64,000 nt of DNA from Streptomyces shenzhenensis (GCF_021462265.1 NZ_JAJONF010000035.1:1-64000); one strand, 5' to 3'; counted from the first letter of the stretch, positions 1 through 8,700 are shown. The notes: generated by a model from the letters alone, not told the origin. Numbers and translations are program-made.

Positions 1-862
1 GACCGGCAGCGACAAGTTTCCGAACGGCACAGGGCTCGTGGGGCACTTTGGCAGTACGCTCCCTGATCTCCCAGGGGTAGGCGTGGGCGCCGATACGGAT
101 CACGAGGCGGTGGGTTGCTTCGCCGCGGTGGAGGCTGCTGTCGGTGGTGACCTCGTAGCCACGTCGTTCGGCTTCGGTGATGAGGGCGTGGGCGATGCGC
201 ATAGCCCGGTCGGCGAGGTAACGCGAAACGCTGATCGGAACGACGTCGGGCTCGTCCCGGGTGTCCACGGTGGTCTTCGAACGTCCCAGTGCTTTACACG
301 TGCGTGCGACGAGGGCGTGGGGGTTCGACGGGAGGTGATCTGGAACCTCGACTGCGGGGACAGCAGATGGTTCGGCAGCCTTGAGGGCTGCTTCGTCCAG
401 GAGTTTGAGCACCACGTCGCCCTTGTCGCGGCCGCTGACGCGCAGCTTGCAGCCGTCTGGGACGTGTCCGTGGTGCAGAGCGTGATAGTACGCGGCACGC
501 CAGCAGGCGCGGGTTTGGGGGCCGGGGTTGACCACGGTGACCGCTCCCTGGCCCGCGCGGAGCCTGGCCACGAGTTCCGCCCCGTCTGCCGGCGCGAGAG
601 CAGCCTGAGCCGGGTCGTCCTTCAGCCGCTGCTTATCCGCTTCCGCCTCTTTGGGATGCTTCCCGTGCTTGAGGTAGAAGCGGCCGCCGGCTGTCAGCAC
701 CACCACCTCGCGCCCTGCCGGCCCACGCCCCCTCTGAATCAGCCCCCGCTGCTGCAACGCCCACAGAACACCGCTGTGCGCAGTGGCTGCCTCGTACGCT
801 TTCGGCGCCGCCGCAACCTGCTTCAACAGCGCCAGCTGCTTCTCATTCAACGCGTACTTCAT
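1..862 (-). CDS. Conserved streptomycete protein of unknown function, partial
   Basis: An open frame starts with ATG at 862 behind a strong GGGGGAGG ribosome site and runs off the left edge after about 287 codons without a stop. The N-terminal part (residues 1-60) looks like a small winged-helix-like region with a VVVLTAGGRFYL motif. A later stretch around residues 210-270 reads PISVSRYLADRAMRIAHAL and then ERRGYEV. I remember similar proteins as large uncharacterised streptomycete proteins, often on plasmids or mobile elements, but I cannot assign a function. Neighbouring decayed genes on the same strand support an accessory origin. Confidence 0.75.
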   Translation of the reverse strand, partial: MKYALNEKQLALLKQVAAAPKAYEAATAHSGVLWALQQRGLIQRGRGPAGREVVVLTAGGRFYLKHGKHPKEAEADKQRLKDDPAQAALAPADGAELVARLRAGQGAVTVVNPGPQTRACWRAAYYHALHHGHVPDGCKLRVSGRDKGDVVLKLLDEAALKAAEPSAVPAVEVPDHLPSNPHALVARTCKALGRSKTTVDTRDEPDVVPISVSRYLADRAMRIAHALITEAERRGYEVTTDSSLHRGEATHRLVIRIGAHAYPWEIRERTAKVPHEPCAVRKLVAAG

Positions 863-1025
863 CGCCGCCTCCCCCATCTGCGGAACAACCGAACCGTCAC
901 TGATGGCAGTAAGGCGCACCACCCGCCTTCGGACGGCCAGATCAGGAAGACTTCACCCGCGCGGGTCCCCGATGTGCACAATGCCCAGGCCCGGCTACAC
1001 AGGTGAGGCCCGATTCGCAGTCTGA

Positions 1026-1452
1026 TTACTTCCTCCGGCGTCCAGGGACGGGGCGGACAAGGAAGTCGAGCACGCGGCCGGCCCGGGCTTCGAGAGCAGC
1101 AGGCGTTGCGGGTCAGGCCGAAGTACTGCACGGAGTTGCGATCCCCGCCCAGGTCTCTGAGGGCCTCCTACTCCTCGTCGGTGATGGTGACGCCGACGAT
1201 GTCGCGCAGTCGTGTCACTGCCTCGCCGACAGTGCACCTCTTGAAGTCGGCAGAGTGGAGGACCCCCTTCAGCAGGCCTTCGGTGCTGAGCTCCTCCAGC
1301 TCCTGGTCCTCCTGCGGGTAGCCGTGCACGCCAGCGCGCGCACGACAGCGCAGGCGTCGGCGTCAACGGATCAGCGAACGCAGCACCGGCACGCTGAGGC
1401 CCCCAGTCCCCAGCCCCGCCAGGACCGCTCCGGAGTCGAGGGTCGTCGCCAT
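1026..1452 (-). pseudogene. Decayed gene of unknown function
   Basis: Reading from an ATG at 1452 gives a plausible protein (MATTLDSGAVLAGLGTGGL) that hits an in-frame TGA at 1365-1363. The same frame then continues with a convincing helical segment (EDQELEELSTEGLLKGVL, then TRLRDIVGVTITDEE), meets a TAG at about 1171-1169, and goes on as RDLGGDRNSVQYFGLT. The end is restored only in another frame (EARAGRVLDFLV), closing at TAA 1028-1026. At least two nonsense codons and one frameshift mark it as dead. The family is unknown to me. Confidence 0.55.
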
Positions 1453-1502
1453 GGGGTTGAAAGGGGGCTTTGACAGCGTCGAGCATGCCTCTTCCCCGTG
1501 GA

Positions 1503-1702
1503 CTAGGTGGCAGTGAGTGTCTCGCTGATGCGGGTGGGTTCGTCGTTGTCGCCGACGGGGTTGTGGGTGCGGCACTGGCCGTGCTGCAGGGGATGGAGGC
1601 CGTCATGCCGCACGCTCCACGGGAGCGGCGTGATCAACCGTGCGGGCGAGCTGCCGCAGGTGAGCGACGAAGCTCACCAGGTCGCCGCCCACGTCACAAA
1701 TG
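1503..1702 (-). pseudogene. Frameshifted small gene remnant
   Basis: One minus frame reads EHICDVGGDLVSFVAHLRQL and ends in VERAA at a stop near 1606. The adjacent frame continues at once with HDGLHPLQHGQCRTHNPVGD and closes at TAG 1505-1503. Joined by a one-base shift the two halves make one coherent small protein. No start codon is obvious upstream. It sits between two other minus-strand accessory genes and probably belonged to the same lost element. Function unknown. Confidence 0.4.
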
Positions 1703-1754
1703 TGCTCAGGAGCCCTCGACAGAGGACGCGTCCTGACGGCAGACGTCTCACACT

Positions 1755-1815
1755 CGTCTCACAGACCCCACGGAAGAGCGCAGGTCGGAGTGCATCCGAC
1801 CTGCGCTCTCTGCAC
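1755..1815 (+). repeat. 60-bp hairpin element, copy 1
   Basis: The centre is a perfect 14-bp inverted repeat, GAGCGCAGGTCGGA at 1776-1789 pairing with 1795-1808 across a 5-base loop. A second copy in the same orientation lies at 20493-20552. The two copies match over about 60 bases including the flanks, so this is a repeated element rather than a chance hairpin. It could act as a terminator. Confidence 0.7.
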
Positions 1816-1902
1816 TCTATGGACGATTCGGCGGCCTTCTGGCCCGCGAGTGAATTGGGCAGCGGGATGCTCAGCAAGCCGCTCTCGCAGGTATCCGACT
1901 GT

Positions 1903-2139
1903 CTATTCGATTTCGAGGGGGCACCCGTCCAGCGTGCTGCGGAGCGCGAGTGCCGCGTGCATGGCCCGTTCGCCCGAGATCCGGTCGTGCGCCTCGCGGT
2001 CCCCTACGGTCGCAGAGTGCGGGATGCCGAGAGCTTCCAGAACAGCCCGCACCACGTCACGCACGGCGCTTGAGGGAACAGCCTCTTCGGGGGTGTTGTA
2101 GGAACCCTCCATATTGATCCACTGGCCCTTGCGTCTCAC
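1903..2139 (-). CDS. Small conserved protein, 78 aa
   Basis: The frame starts with GTG at 2139; an internal ATG at 2112 (MEGSYNTPEEAV) is an alternative start and may be the true one. The product is acidic and mostly helical, with DVVRAVLEALGIPHSATVGD and then GERAMHAALALRSTLDG. It resembles short streptomycete proteins of unknown function found near mobile elements. It is transcribed away from bioB, 180 bp off. I cannot assign a role. Confidence 0.6.
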   Translation of the reverse strand: MRRKGQWINMEGSYNTPEEAVPSSAVRDVVRAVLEALGIPHSATVGDREAHDRISGERAMHAALALRSTLDGCPLEIE

Positions 2140-2319
2140 TCATGACTCTCACCAGACCGGCGGCGGGATGCGGACTTGGGGCCTCTGACCTGGTCTTCCG
2201 TGCTCTCCGTAGACCCTACGAACTGGGGTGGTCATGTTACATACCCCACACGTCGAACTGACAGGGTTGTGCAAACTCTCCTTGGCTCGGAGCAGTCTCG
2301 TAGTACAGGATCGGCTCTC

Positions 2320-3543
2320 ATGGACCTGCTGAACACGCTGGTGGACAAGGGGCTTCGGCGCGAGCTGCCGACCCGCGAGGAAGCGCTCGCCGTGCTGGCG
2401 ACCTCCGACGACGACGTGCTCGACGTGGTGGCCGCGGCCGGCAAGGTGCGCCGGCACTGGTTCGGCCGGCGCGTGAAACTCAACTACCTGGTCAACCTCA
2501 AGTCGGGCCTGTGTCCGGAGGACTGCTCCTACTGCTCGCAGCGGCTGGGCTCCTCCACCGGGATCCTGAAGTACAGCTGGCTGAAACCCGACGAGGCCTC
2601 CAAGGCCGCCGCCGCGGGCCTGGCCGGGGGCGCCAAGCGGGTCTGCCTGGTGGCCAGCGGACGCGGTCCGACCGACCGGGACGTGGACCGGGTGGCGGGC
2701 ACCATCAAGGCCATCAAGGAGCAGCACGAGGGCGTCGAGGTGTGCGCGTGCCTCGGCCTGCTCTCCGACGGCCAGGCGGAGCGGCTGCGCGAGGCGGGGG
2801 CGGACGCGTACAACCACAACCTCAACACGTCCGAGGGGACGTACGGGGACATCACGACCACGCACACGTACGCCGACCGGGTGGACACGGTCAACAAGGC
2901 GCACGCGGCGGGGCTGTCGGCGTGCTCGGGCCTGATCGCGGGCATGGGCGAGTCGGACGAGGACCTGGTCGACGTGGTCTTCTCGCTGCGCGAGCTGGAC
3001 CCGGACTCCGTTCCGGTGAACTTCCTGATCCCGGTCGAGGGCACCCCGCTGGCCAAGGAGTGGAACCTCACCCCGCAGCGCTGCCTGCGCATCCTGGCGA
3101 TGGTGCGGTTCGTCTGCCCCGACGTGGAGGTGCGGATCGCGGGCGGCCGCGAGGTCCATCTGCGCACCCTGCAGCCGCTCGCGCTGCACCTGGCCAACTC
3201 GGTCTTCCTCGGCGACTACCTGACCACCGAGGGCCAGGCCGGCCGGGCCGACCTGGAGATGATCGCGGACGCCGGGTTCGTGGTGGAGGGCTCCGACGAG
3301 GTGACGCTGCCGCAGCACCGGGCCGAGGCCCAGGGCGGCGGCTGCGGGTCGCACGGGGCCGAGGGCGCGGTGTGCGGGTCGCACGGGGCCGAGGGCGCCG
3401 GGTGCGGGTCGCACGCCGAGGCCGGGTGCGGGTCGGCCTGCGACTCCCACGAGGCCGTGGCCGTCCCCGCGGGCGAGCCGCGCACCGATCTGGTCGCCGT
3501 CCGCCGCCGGGGTGCCGGAACGGACCTCGCGCCCAATGCCTGA
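2320..3543 (+). CDS. bioB: Biotin synthase BioB with Cys/His-rich C-terminal tail
   Basis: Radical-SAM enzyme that inserts sulfur into dethiobiotin, the last step of biotin synthesis, in the cytoplasm. The [4Fe-4S] motif CPEDCSYC gives C65, C69 and C72. Conserved NHNLNTS and NFLIPVEGTPL segments follow. The ATG at 2320 is chosen because MDLLNTLVDKGL matches the usual N-terminus; the frame is open further upstream. At 407 aa it is longer than E. coli BioB (346): the last 70 or so residues hold repeated CGSHGAEGA units with five Cys and four His. It is the first gene of bioB-bioA-bioD, and its stop overlaps the bioA start by 8 bases. Confidence 0.96.
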   Translation: MDLLNTLVDKGLRRELPTREEALAVLATSDDDVLDVVAAAGKVRRHWFGRRVKLNYLVNLKSGLCPEDCSYCSQRLGSSTGILKYSWLKPDEASKAAAAGLAGGAKRVCLVASGRGPTDRDVDRVAGTIKAIKEQHEGVEVCACLGLLSDGQAERLREAGADAYNHNLNTSEGTYGDITTTHTYADRVDTVNKAHAAGLSACSGLIAGMGESDEDLVDVVFSLRELDPDSVPVNFLIPVEGTPLAKEWNLTPQRCLRILAMVRFVCPDVEVRIAGGREVHLRTLQPLALHLANSVFLGDYLTTEGQAGRADLEMIADAGFVVEGSDEVTLPQHRAEAQGGGCGSHGAEGAVCGSHGAEGAGCGSHAEAGCGSACDSHEAVAVPAGEPRTDLVAVRRRGAGTDLAPNA

Positions 3544-4822
3544 CCCCGCCCTGAGCGTCCCCGAGTTGCTGGACCTGGACCGCCGGCACGTCTGGCATCC
3601 GTACGGCCCGATGCCCGGCCGGGCCGAACCGCTCGTCGTGGAGTCGGCGAGCGGGGTCCGGTTGAAGTTGGCGGACGGCTCGGGCGAGTTGGTCGACGGC
3701 ATGTCGTCGTGGTGGGCGGCGATCCACGGCTACAACCACCCGGTGCTCAACGAGGCCGCGCACGACCAGCTCGGCCGGATGAGCCATGTGATGTTCGGCG
3801 GGCTCACCCACGAGCCCGCCGTCCGCCTGGCGAAGCTCCTGGCCGACATCTCGCCCGCAGGTCTGGAGCATGTCTTCCTCGCCGACTCGGGGTCCGTGTC
3901 GGTCGAGGTCGCGGTGAAGATGTGCCTGCAGTACTGGCGCTCCCTCGGCCGCCCCGCGAAGCAGCGCCTGCTGACCTGGCGCGGCGGCTACCACGGCGAC
4001 ACCTGGCAGCCGATGTCCGTCTGCGACCCCGAGGGCGGGATGCACGAGCTCTGGTCCGGGGTGCTGCCCCGCCAGGTGTTCGCCGACGCGCCGCCGGCCG
4101 AGTACGACGAGGCGTACGCCGGGCATCTGCGGTCCATGGTCGAGCGGCACGCGCACGAACTGGCCGCGGTGATCGTGGAGCCGGTGGTGCAGGGCGCCGG
4201 CGGGATGCGGTTCCACTCCCCCGCCTACCTGCGGGTGCTGCGCGAGGCGTGCGACGCGCACGACGTGCTGCTGGTGTTCGACGAGATCGCGACCGGCTTC
4301 GGGCGCACCGGTGCGCTGTTCGCGGCGGACCACGCGGCCGTCGCCCCGGACGTGATGTGCGTGGGCAAGGCGCTCACCGGCGGGTATCTGACGATGGCGG
4401 CGACCCTGTGCACGTCCCGGGTGGCCGAGGGCATCTCGCGGGGCGACGTGCCGGTGCTGGCCCACGGCCCCACGTTCATGGGCAATCCGCTGGCCGCCTC
4501 CGTGGCCTGCGCCTCCCTCGGGCTGCTGCTGGGCCAGGACTGGCTCGCGGAGGTCAAGCGGATCGAGGCGGGTCTGCGGGACGGCCTGGCACCCGCGCGG
4601 GAGATCCCCGGGGTCCGGGACGTGCGGGTCCTCGGTGCCATCGGGGTCGTACAGCTCGACCACGACGTCGACATGCGGGCCGCCACGGCCGCCGCGGTGC
4701 GCGAGGGCGTGTGGCTGCGGCCGTTCCGAGACCTGGTCTACACGATGCCGCCGTACGTCACGGGTGACGCCGACGTGGCACGGATCGCGCGCGCGGTGTG
4801 CGCCGCCGCGCGGGAGGGATGA
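3536..4822 (+). CDS. bioA: Adenosylmethionine-8-amino-7-oxononanoate aminotransferase
   Basis: PLP enzyme that transfers an amino group from S-adenosylmethionine to KAPA to make DAPA in biotin synthesis. The 428-aa product has the class III aminotransferase signature: HVWHPYGPM near the start, WWAAIHGYNHP, DEIATGFGRTG and the PLP lysine K278 in VGKALTGGYL. The ATG at 3536 overlaps the bioB stop by 8 bases; a GTG at 3512 in frame is less likely. It ends in an ATGA overlap with bioD, so all three genes are probably translationally coupled. Confidence 0.96.
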   Translation: MPDPALSVPELLDLDRRHVWHPYGPMPGRAEPLVVESASGVRLKLADGSGELVDGMSSWWAAIHGYNHPVLNEAAHDQLGRMSHVMFGGLTHEPAVRLAKLLADISPAGLEHVFLADSGSVSVEVAVKMCLQYWRSLGRPAKQRLLTWRGGYHGDTWQPMSVCDPEGGMHELWSGVLPRQVFADAPPAEYDEAYAGHLRSMVERHAHELAAVIVEPVVQGAGGMRFHSPAYLRVLREACDAHDVLLVFDEIATGFGRTGALFAADHAAVAPDVMCVGKALTGGYLTMAATLCTSRVAEGISRGDVPVLAHGPTFMGNPLAASVACASLGLLLGQDWLAEVKRIEAGLRDGLAPAREIPGVRDVRVLGAIGVVQLDHDVDMRAATAAAVREGVWLRPFRDLVYTMPPYVTGDADVARIARAVCAAAREG

Positions 4823-5541
4823 GCATGCCGGTCCTGATGATCACGGGAACGGGCACGGAGGTCGGCAAGACCGTCACCACGGCCGCGGTCGCCGCCGCCG
4901 CGCTCGCCGCGGGCCGCTCGGTGGCGGTCCTGAAGGCCGCGCAGACAGGGGTACGACCGGACGAGCGCGGGGACGCAGACGAGGTGGCGCGGCTCGCCGG
5001 TGCCGTGACGGCGGCCGAAGTGGCCCGTTTCCCCGAGCCGTTGGCGCCGGGCACGGCGGCCCGCAGGGCGGGGATGACCCCCGTGCGTCCGCAGGACGTG
5101 GCGGAGGCGGCCGCCAAGCTGGCGACCGAGCACGAGCTGGTGCTGGTCGAGGGCGCGGGCGGCCTGCTCGTCCGGTTCGACGAGGCCGGCGGCACGCTGG
5201 CGGACGCGGCCCGGCTGCTGCACGCGCCGGTGCTGGTGGTGGCGTCGGCCGGCCTTGGCACGCTGAACACCACCGAGCTGACGGCCCGTGAACTGCGCGT
5301 CCGGGAGCTGGAGTTGCTGGGTGTGGTGATCGGGGCCTGGCCTGACTCCCCGGACCTGGCGTCGCGCTGCAATGTCGCGGACCTCCCCGAGGTGGCCGGG
5401 GCGCCGCTGCTGGGCGCGCTGCCCGCCGGGGCCGGGGCGCTGGCGCCTGCCGACTTCCGTTCGGCGGCGCCGGGTTGGCTGTCGGCACGGCTGGACGGGA
5501 GCTGGGACGCGGAGGCGTTCCGGGTACGCGAAGCTGCCTAG
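4819..5541 (+). CDS. bioD: Dethiobiotin synthetase
   Basis: ATP-dependent carboxylase that closes the ureido ring of dethiobiotin from DAPA and CO2. The 240-aa product has the P-loop GTGTEVGKT (residues 10-18), then VLKAAQTGV and VEGAGGLLVRF, all typical of BioD. The start overlaps the bioA stop as ATGA. It is the last gene of the biotin operon. The next gene is convergent, with a hairpin repeat in the 100-bp gap. Confidence 0.95.
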   Translation: MSMPVLMITGTGTEVGKTVTTAAVAAAALAAGRSVAVLKAAQTGVRPDERGDADEVARLAGAVTAAEVARFPEPLAPGTAARRAGMTPVRPQDVAEAAAKLATEHELVLVEGAGGLLVRFDEAGGTLADAARLLHAPVLVVASAGLGTLNTTELTARELRVRELELLGVVIGAWPDSPDLASRCNVADLPEVAGAPLLGALPAGAGALAPADFRSAAPGWLSARLDGSWDAEAFRVREAA

Positions 5542-5572
5542 CTCCGCGGGAGGACGACGCGCCCCCGAAGCG

Positions 5573-5602
5573 GCGCGGGGAACCGCGCGACCAGCCACGA
5601 CG
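5573..5602 (+). repeat. Dispersed streptomycete intergenic repeat with GGAA-loop hairpin
   Basis: The sequence GCGCGG-GGAA-CCGCGC (5573-5588), followed by GACCAGCCACGACG, matches a short intergenic motif that I recall as very common between convergent streptomycete genes. It lies between the bioD stop and the stop of the opposing LAL gene and may serve as a bidirectional terminator. The other end type of this element family appears near 38070. Confidence 0.6.
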
Positions 5603-5644
5603 GCGCCGCACCCGGCCGACGGCCTGCCCGAACCGCGAGGCTCC

Positions 5645-7819
5645 CTAGGGAAACTCTCCGAGCAGCCGTACCAGCTCGATGCGCGACCGGATGCCCAACC
5701 GGGCGAAGACGCCCCGCAAGTGGTGGTCGATGGTGCGGGTGCTGAGGTTGAGCCGGTCGCCGATCTCGCGGTTGGTGGCGCCCTCCGCGGCCATCCGGGC
5801 CACCATCAGCTGCTGGGCGGTGAGTACGGCAGCCGGGCCGGTTCCGGAGTGCGGGGTCAACGAGGTGCCCAGGGCGCGGAGTTCGGCTCGGGCCTGGGCG
5901 GCGCAGTGCGGGGCGCCGAAGGACTCGAAGGCCTCCAGAGCGCTGTGCAGCCGGTCCCGGGCCTCGGTGCGCTGCCGCAGCCGGCGCAGCACACCGCCGA
6001 ACAGCAGCTCGGTGCGGGCGCGTTCGAAGTCCCGGGTGCCCCGGGCGTGCAGGTCCAGCGCCTCCCGGTAGTGCCGGACCGCCTCCGCGCCGGGGGCGAG
6101 CAGGGCCCGGCAGCGGGCGCTGAGCGCGAGGTCGTCGGGGCTGCGGACGGCGGTGGCCCAGCGGTGGTAGTCGGCGTGCGCGGCGCGGGCGACCCGCGGG
6201 TCGCCGGTGCGGACCGCGGCTTCCACGTAGTGCGGGGTCGCCAGGTGCCGGATGGCCCGGTGGCCGTGTCCGGGACCGAACCCGGCGAGGGCCCGCAGCC
6301 GGGCGGCCGCCGCCGGGAAGCGGCCGCCCGCCAGGTCGAGGAAGGCGAGCGCCCACTGTGCGAGAGCGGCGGGCAGACCCAGTCCGTGCGCCAGGGCGTG
6401 CGAGCGGGCGGCCGCCGCGCGCTCCCGGCAGGCCTCCTCGTCGCCGGTGACGGCGGCGAACATGGCGAGCGCGGCCTGGAGATGGCAGGCCCCGTTGTCC
6501 TGCCCGGTGGCGCGGGCCTGGCGCAGCGCCTCCTGCGCGGCGGCCTCGCCGGCCCGGGGACGGCCGGTCCAGAAGTCGGCGTAGGCACGGAACTCCATGG
6601 CCTGGGCGACCGTGCCCGGCGCGCCGCGCGCCCGGGCGGAGGCGGCCGCCCGGAGGGTGGCGGTGACGGTCCGGGTGTGGTCGCCGAGCATGAGCGCGGC
6701 GATCCCGGAGTGGATCAGCGAGCGGGGGTCGCCGCCCGGCGCGCAGCGGCCCGCGGCGCCCTTGAGGAGGACACGGGCGTCGGCGTAGCGGCCGTCGGTG
6801 GCGCGGGCGAGTGCGGCGAGGACGCCGGACGGCGGGAGGTCCAGCCACTGGGCGAGCACATGTGCCTCGCGGCAGCGTCTCAGGTCGCCGGTGTAGACGG
6901 CGGCCTCGGTGGCGAGGGCCAGGAGTTCGACGGCATCGGCGGAACGTTCCTGTCGGACGGCGGCGGTGAGCAGGGCGTCGAAGGCCTCGGCGGCGTTGCC
7001 GGTCCTGAGCGCGAGGAGGCCGTTGAGGGCGGAGTCGTCCGTACGGGCGGCGAGCCGTCTCGCCCGGTCCGGCTCCCCGGAGTACCAGGCGTCGGCGGCG
7101 GCGAGGGCGAGCAGCCGGGCCTCCTGGGCCGGGTCGGGGCACAGGTCGGCGGCGCGTTCGGCGAGGGCGCGGGCCAGGGCGGGGCGTCCTTCGGCGCGGG
7201 CCCGGTCGGCGGCGGTGCGCAGTTCCGCCGCGAGCCGGGCGCTGGGGCCGAGGGCGGCGGCGCCCCGGTGCCAGGAGCGGCGGGTCGTCTCGCCCTTGCC
7301 GCCGAGCACCCGGGCGAGCAGTTGATGGGCTGCGCGCCGGTCGGCCGGTGAGGCGGTCTCGTAGACGGCGATCCGGGTCCACGGGTCCCGGAAGAAGACT
7401 CCGCCGGCGCGGGCGTGGGCGACTCCGGCCGCCTCGGCCGCCTCCAGCGGGCGGGTGTCGAGCCGGCCGGCGGTGACCGCGCGCAGGAAGGCGTGGGTGG
7501 CCACCGGGTACTGGTCGGCGGCGGCGAGCTGCAGCAGCAGCCGGGTCTCGTCGGGCAGGGCGCGGATCTCCCGGCGCAGGGCGCGGAGCAACGCCGGTGC
7601 CAGTTCGGCCGGTTCGACCGGCAGCGGGTCGGCGCCGGCCGCCTGCCGGTCGGTCAGGCGCGGCACGAGTTCGGCCACGGCGCGCCGGTCCTCGTACGCG
7701 ACTCGGGTCACCCGGGCGCGGACGCCCTCGGGGAGCGCCGAAGCCGGGCCCGGCCCCGCGTCGGTCGGCTGCGGTGGCGAAGTGCGGTCGAGCGGTGGGG
7801 GGTTCGCCGGTAACACCAC
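5645..7819 (-). CDS. LAL/LuxR-type regulator lacking its ATPase domain
   Basis: The last 65 residues form a LuxR-type helix-turn-helix: LTAQQLMVARMAAEGATNRE, then DRLNLSTRTIDHHLRGVF. The middle is a long helical repeat region as in LAL (large ATP-binding LuxR) activators. Usual LAL proteins exceed 900 aa and begin with a P-loop; this one is 724 aa and starts after that domain, with no Walker A visible. With the GTG start at 7819 the third codon is TTA, so translation would depend on bldA tRNA; no ribosome site precedes this GTG and a later GTG (residue 37) is possible. Divergent from the lipase gene, as in known lipase/LAL pairs of streptomycetes, so lipase control is a reasonable guess. Confidence 0.85.
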   Translation of the reverse strand: MVLPANPPPLDRTSPPQPTDAGPGPASALPEGVRARVTRVAYEDRRAVAELVPRLTDRQAAGADPLPVEPAELAPALLRALRREIRALPDETRLLLQLAAADQYPVATHAFLRAVTAGRLDTRPLEAAEAAGVAHARAGGVFFRDPWTRIAVYETASPADRRAAHQLLARVLGGKGETTRRSWHRGAAALGPSARLAAELRTAADRARAEGRPALARALAERAADLCPDPAQEARLLALAAADAWYSGEPDRARRLAARTDDSALNGLLALRTGNAAEAFDALLTAAVRQERSADAVELLALATEAAVYTGDLRRCREAHVLAQWLDLPPSGVLAALARATDGRYADARVLLKGAAGRCAPGGDPRSLIHSGIAALMLGDHTRTVTATLRAAASARARGAPGTVAQAMEFRAYADFWTGRPRAGEAAAQEALRQARATGQDNGACHLQAALAMFAAVTGDEEACRERAAAARSHALAHGLGLPAALAQWALAFLDLAGGRFPAAAARLRALAGFGPGHGHRAIRHLATPHYVEAAVRTGDPRVARAAHADYHRWATAVRSPDDLALSARCRALLAPGAEAVRHYREALDLHARGTRDFERARTELLFGGVLRRLRQRTEARDRLHSALEAFESFGAPHCAAQARAELRALGTSLTPHSGTGPAAVLTAQQLMVARMAAEGATNREIGDRLNLSTRTIDHHLRGVFARLGIRSRIELVRLLGEFP

Positions 7820-7935
7820 GGCAAAGACGTTACTGGCGAGTTAGTTGACTCGTAAAGACTGGCGACTTCGCCGATGCGGCGCGCGTAGACCCGTCCCGAC
7901 ACTCCTGATCAACCCCACCCGTTTCAGGAGGCATC
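7820..7935. promoter_or_regulatory. Divergent LAL/lipase control region
   Basis: The gap holds an A+T-richer stretch at 7823-7865 with two related segments, AAAGACGTTACTGGCGA and AAAGACTGGCGA, as direct repeats about 30 bases apart. Between them lies GAGT-TAGTTG-ACTC. This is a plausible place for activator binding and the two promoters, but no clear -10/-35 pair stands out. Inference from layout. Confidence 0.35.
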
Positions 7936-8622
7936 ATGCAACGCGCCAGGCGTCGCATCGCAACCGCTCTGTCGGCGATAGCCGGTTCGCTCCTTCTGTC
8001 CCTCCCCCTCACCGCCGGCACCGCGCACGCGGCGAGCCACGAGCCGATCGTGTTCGTGCACGGGCTGAGCAGCGACTCCAGCAGCTGGAACACCTGGATC
8101 GCGGACTTCGAGGCGGACGGCTACTCGTCCTCCGAGCTGTACGCGATCTCGTACGACTGGACGAAGTCGAACGCCACGACCGCCTCGGCGCTCGCCACCT
8201 ACATCCAGTCCGTCCTCTCCACGACCGGCGCCTCGAAGGTCAACCTGGTGGTGCACTCCATGGGTGCGCTCAACAGCCGTTACTACCTCAAGAACCTCGG
8301 CGGGACCTCGTACGTGGACCACTTCGTGTCGGTCGCCGGGGTGAACCACGGGACGAGCGTCGCCTCGCTGTGCGGGTGGCTGTACACCTCCTGCAAGGAG
8401 ATGCAGACCGGCAGTTCCTTCCTGACCGCCCTGAACTCCGGTGACGAGACGCCCGGCAGCGTCTCCTACGCGGCGTACTGGTCGGACTGCGACGCGGCGA
8501 TCGACCCGGACACCTCGGCGGAGCTGAGCGGGGCGACCAACGTCGACGTCGGCTGCATCTCGCACACCAGCATGAACGACGACTACGGGGTCTACGGGCA
8601 GGTGCGCGACTTCATCTCCTGA
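7936..8622 (+). CDS. Secreted lipase/esterase
   Basis: Alpha/beta-hydrolase of 228 aa with a classic Sec signal peptide: basic RARRR, a hydrophobic core and cleavage after about A32 (AHA-AS). The oxyanion strand IVFVHGLSS is followed by the nucleophile S108 in VVHSMGA. H210 in CISHTSMND is the likely catalytic His. Length and layout fit small extracellular triacylglycerol lipases of streptomycetes. The ATG follows an AGGAGG-like ribosome site. Four cysteines in the mature part suggest disulfides, as expected outside the cell. Divergent LAL-type gene upstream. Confidence 0.88.
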   Translation: MQRARRRIATALSAIAGSLLLSLPLTAGTAHAASHEPIVFVHGLSSDSSSWNTWIADFEADGYSSSELYAISYDWTKSNATTASALATYIQSVLSTTGASKVNLVVHSMGALNSRYYLKNLGGTSYVDHFVSVAGVNHGTSVASLCGWLYTSCKEMQTGSSFLTALNSGDETPGSVSYAAYWSDCDAAIDPDTSAELSGATNVDVGCISHTSMNDDYGVYGQVRDFIS

Positions 8623-8700
8623 ACCGTTTCCGGCAGCGGGGGTGCGACGGGCCGTGACGGGGGACAATCTCCGTAAACCTGCTTCCGTACGGAGGTCGTC

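Noticed and set aside
2240..2319. A BioQ- or BirA-type operator before bioB
   Set aside because: Only a weak AAC-N7-GTT half-symmetry was found near 2258; not enough to call a site.
5372..7351. A 659-codon plus-strand frame opposite the LAL gene
   Set aside because: Glycine- and glutamate-rich shadow without domains; the minus strand codes for the helix-turn-helix protein.
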